From the NCBI GenBank assembly GCA_046732855.1, contig JBKPNX010000016.1, positions 1 to 23,130 of the forward strand: a DNA stretch of 23,130 nucleotides, in the 5' to 3' direction. Both the position numbers and the translations under genes were made by a program. The notes under the pieces are model-generated. The model did no database searches. It was not told where the DNA came from and saw only the letters and a list, made by a program, of their open reading frames with translations. This DNA is from JBKPNX01 sp046732855. Its GTDB lineage: Bacteria; Pseudomonadota; Alphaproteobacteria; Geminicoccales; Geminicoccaceae. Below, one piece after another: positions 22,469-23,130 of the stretch (its first letter is position 1; each line of letters starts with the position of its first letter).

Positions 22469-22790
22469 GCGCTTCTCGAGGGGAAAGGATCAGGCAAGCC
22501 GCGCGACCGAGGGTCCGGGCGGCGCCGGGCAGCGTGGGCCACGAAAATCATGACGGGCTTGCTGGATCGCGGACCGGAAATTTCGTGAACTCCCCAGTAC
22601 AGGCGAGGTGCTCGGGCGAGCGGGATCGCGGTTGAGCAGGTTGTGCTCACCGATCGTAGCGGTCAGTATCGTGGCGTCCATGGCTGTCCGGTCTCAGGGG
22701 CGAAGGGCCCGACCTGGCGGGCAGGACAGCGCAGAACAACAACGAGCGGATCTTCTCAGACCTGAGAGAAACAGTGGAGGAACGCTGCCG
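22469..22790. other. Gene-free stretch between transporter and lipoprotein
   Basis: A divergent intergenic region of about 320 bases. An ATG at 22681 on the minus strand opens a 63-codon frame (MDATILTATIGEHNLLNRDPA at its start region) without recognisable similarity or ribosome site. Small hairpins occur (GAGCA/TGCTC near 22630; TCTCA/TGAGA near 22755). I see no convincing promoter pair. Confidence 0.5.
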
Positions 22791-23130
22791 GTGCTGCCCG
22801 CTTTGCTACCACAGCCGGATGTCCTGACATTTTCCGCGGGGGCGACGCCCGCCCCGTGCCCGCCGCCGCACCCGCGGGCGGGCCGCGCAATCGCCGCGGC
22901 GCTGGCCCTGACCACCCTTGCCGCCTGCGCGGGTGGTCCGCCAGAAGATCAGATCGGCCCGCCGCCGGGCATGGAAACCGCGCCGCCGCCGGCCCCCGAT
23001 CTCGCGCCGCCGCGCGTGAGCGGCCTGCCGAAGCTCGAGGATGCGCCGAGCGTCGAGGGCAAGGCGCCAAGCGGCTTCGTGCAGATGAAAGAAGTGGAGA
23101 TCGCGTTCCTCGGCGCCGCCGGCGGCGGCA
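22791..23130 (+). CDS. Proline-rich lipoprotein, N-terminal part (runs off the window)
   Basis: The frame contains a lipoprotein signal: a hydrophobic stretch AIAAALALTTLAAC with the lipobox LAAC, followed by GGPPEDQIGPPPGM and a Pro-rich linker, then KAPSGFVQMKEVEIAFLG at the window edge. It should be lipid-anchored on the periplasmic side. The start is uncertain. GTG at 22791 has GGAGG about ten bases upstream and gives an unusually long n-region of some 35 residues before the hydrophobic core; no ATG is available in frame. The product family is not recognised. Confidence 0.6.
   Translation, partial: MLPALLPQPDVLTFSAGATPAPCPPPHPRAGRAIAAALALTTLAACAGGPPEDQIGPPPGMETAPPPAPDLAPPRVSGLPKLEDAPSVEGKAPSGFVQMKEVEIAFLGAAGGG

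Overview
The window is high-GC DNA carrying an alphaproteobacterial gene set: cimA followed directly by a TrmJ-type methyltransferase, a PlcP-like phosphoesterase next to a GT4 glycosyltransferase, RibA with a degenerate N-terminal half, a DUF6782-type protease and a DUF937 protein. Rhodospirillales or Hyphomicrobiales are the likeliest orders, but this is an inference from gene content; no rRNA or tRNA was seen.

Layout. 1-940: the 5' end of an unidentified minus-strand gene, then a gene-free stretch holding four consecutive hairpins that look like a small RNA ending in a terminator on the minus strand. 941-2907: a winged-helix response regulator and a soluble histidine kinase with a cyclic-nucleotide-binding fold, arranged tail to tail. 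3073-5463: citramalate synthase (cimA) with trmJ starting immediately after its stop codon. 5577-8562: a DAG-kinase-like lipid kinase divergent from a PlcP-like phosphoesterase/glycosyltransferase pair preceded by a good Pho box, which reads as a phosphate-starvation lipid-remodelling operon. 8563-9264: a non-coding stretch with a promoter-like element and a 26-bp-period tandem repeat with core CCRAACGAACCC. 9265-13793: an IlvD/Edd-family sugar-acid dehydratase, a secreted HELAH-motif protease, a DUF937 protein and a short-chain dehydrogenase.

14294-20490 is the most interesting block. A periplasmic SUOX-fold protein without cysteines (PruR-like) overlaps a GGDEF-EAL protein with a periplasmic sensor region (DcpA-like). 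Facing them on the minus strand are ribA, folE (GTP cyclohydrolase I) and a pteridine-reductase-like SDR (PruA-like). In Agrobacterium tumefaciens, PruA, PruR and DcpA form a pathway in which a reduced pterin controls a dual-function c-di-GMP enzyme. Here the first pterin biosynthetic enzyme, the reductase, the periplasmic receptor and the c-di-GMP enzyme lie within about 5 kb.

20654-21559 holds a small DUF5678-like ORF with a nonsense-looking tail, a decayed phage terminase small-subunit remnant, and a second copy of the promoter-like element followed by one copy of the CCAAACGAACCC core. The window closes with a DMT-family (EamA) transporter and the start of a proline-rich lipoprotein.
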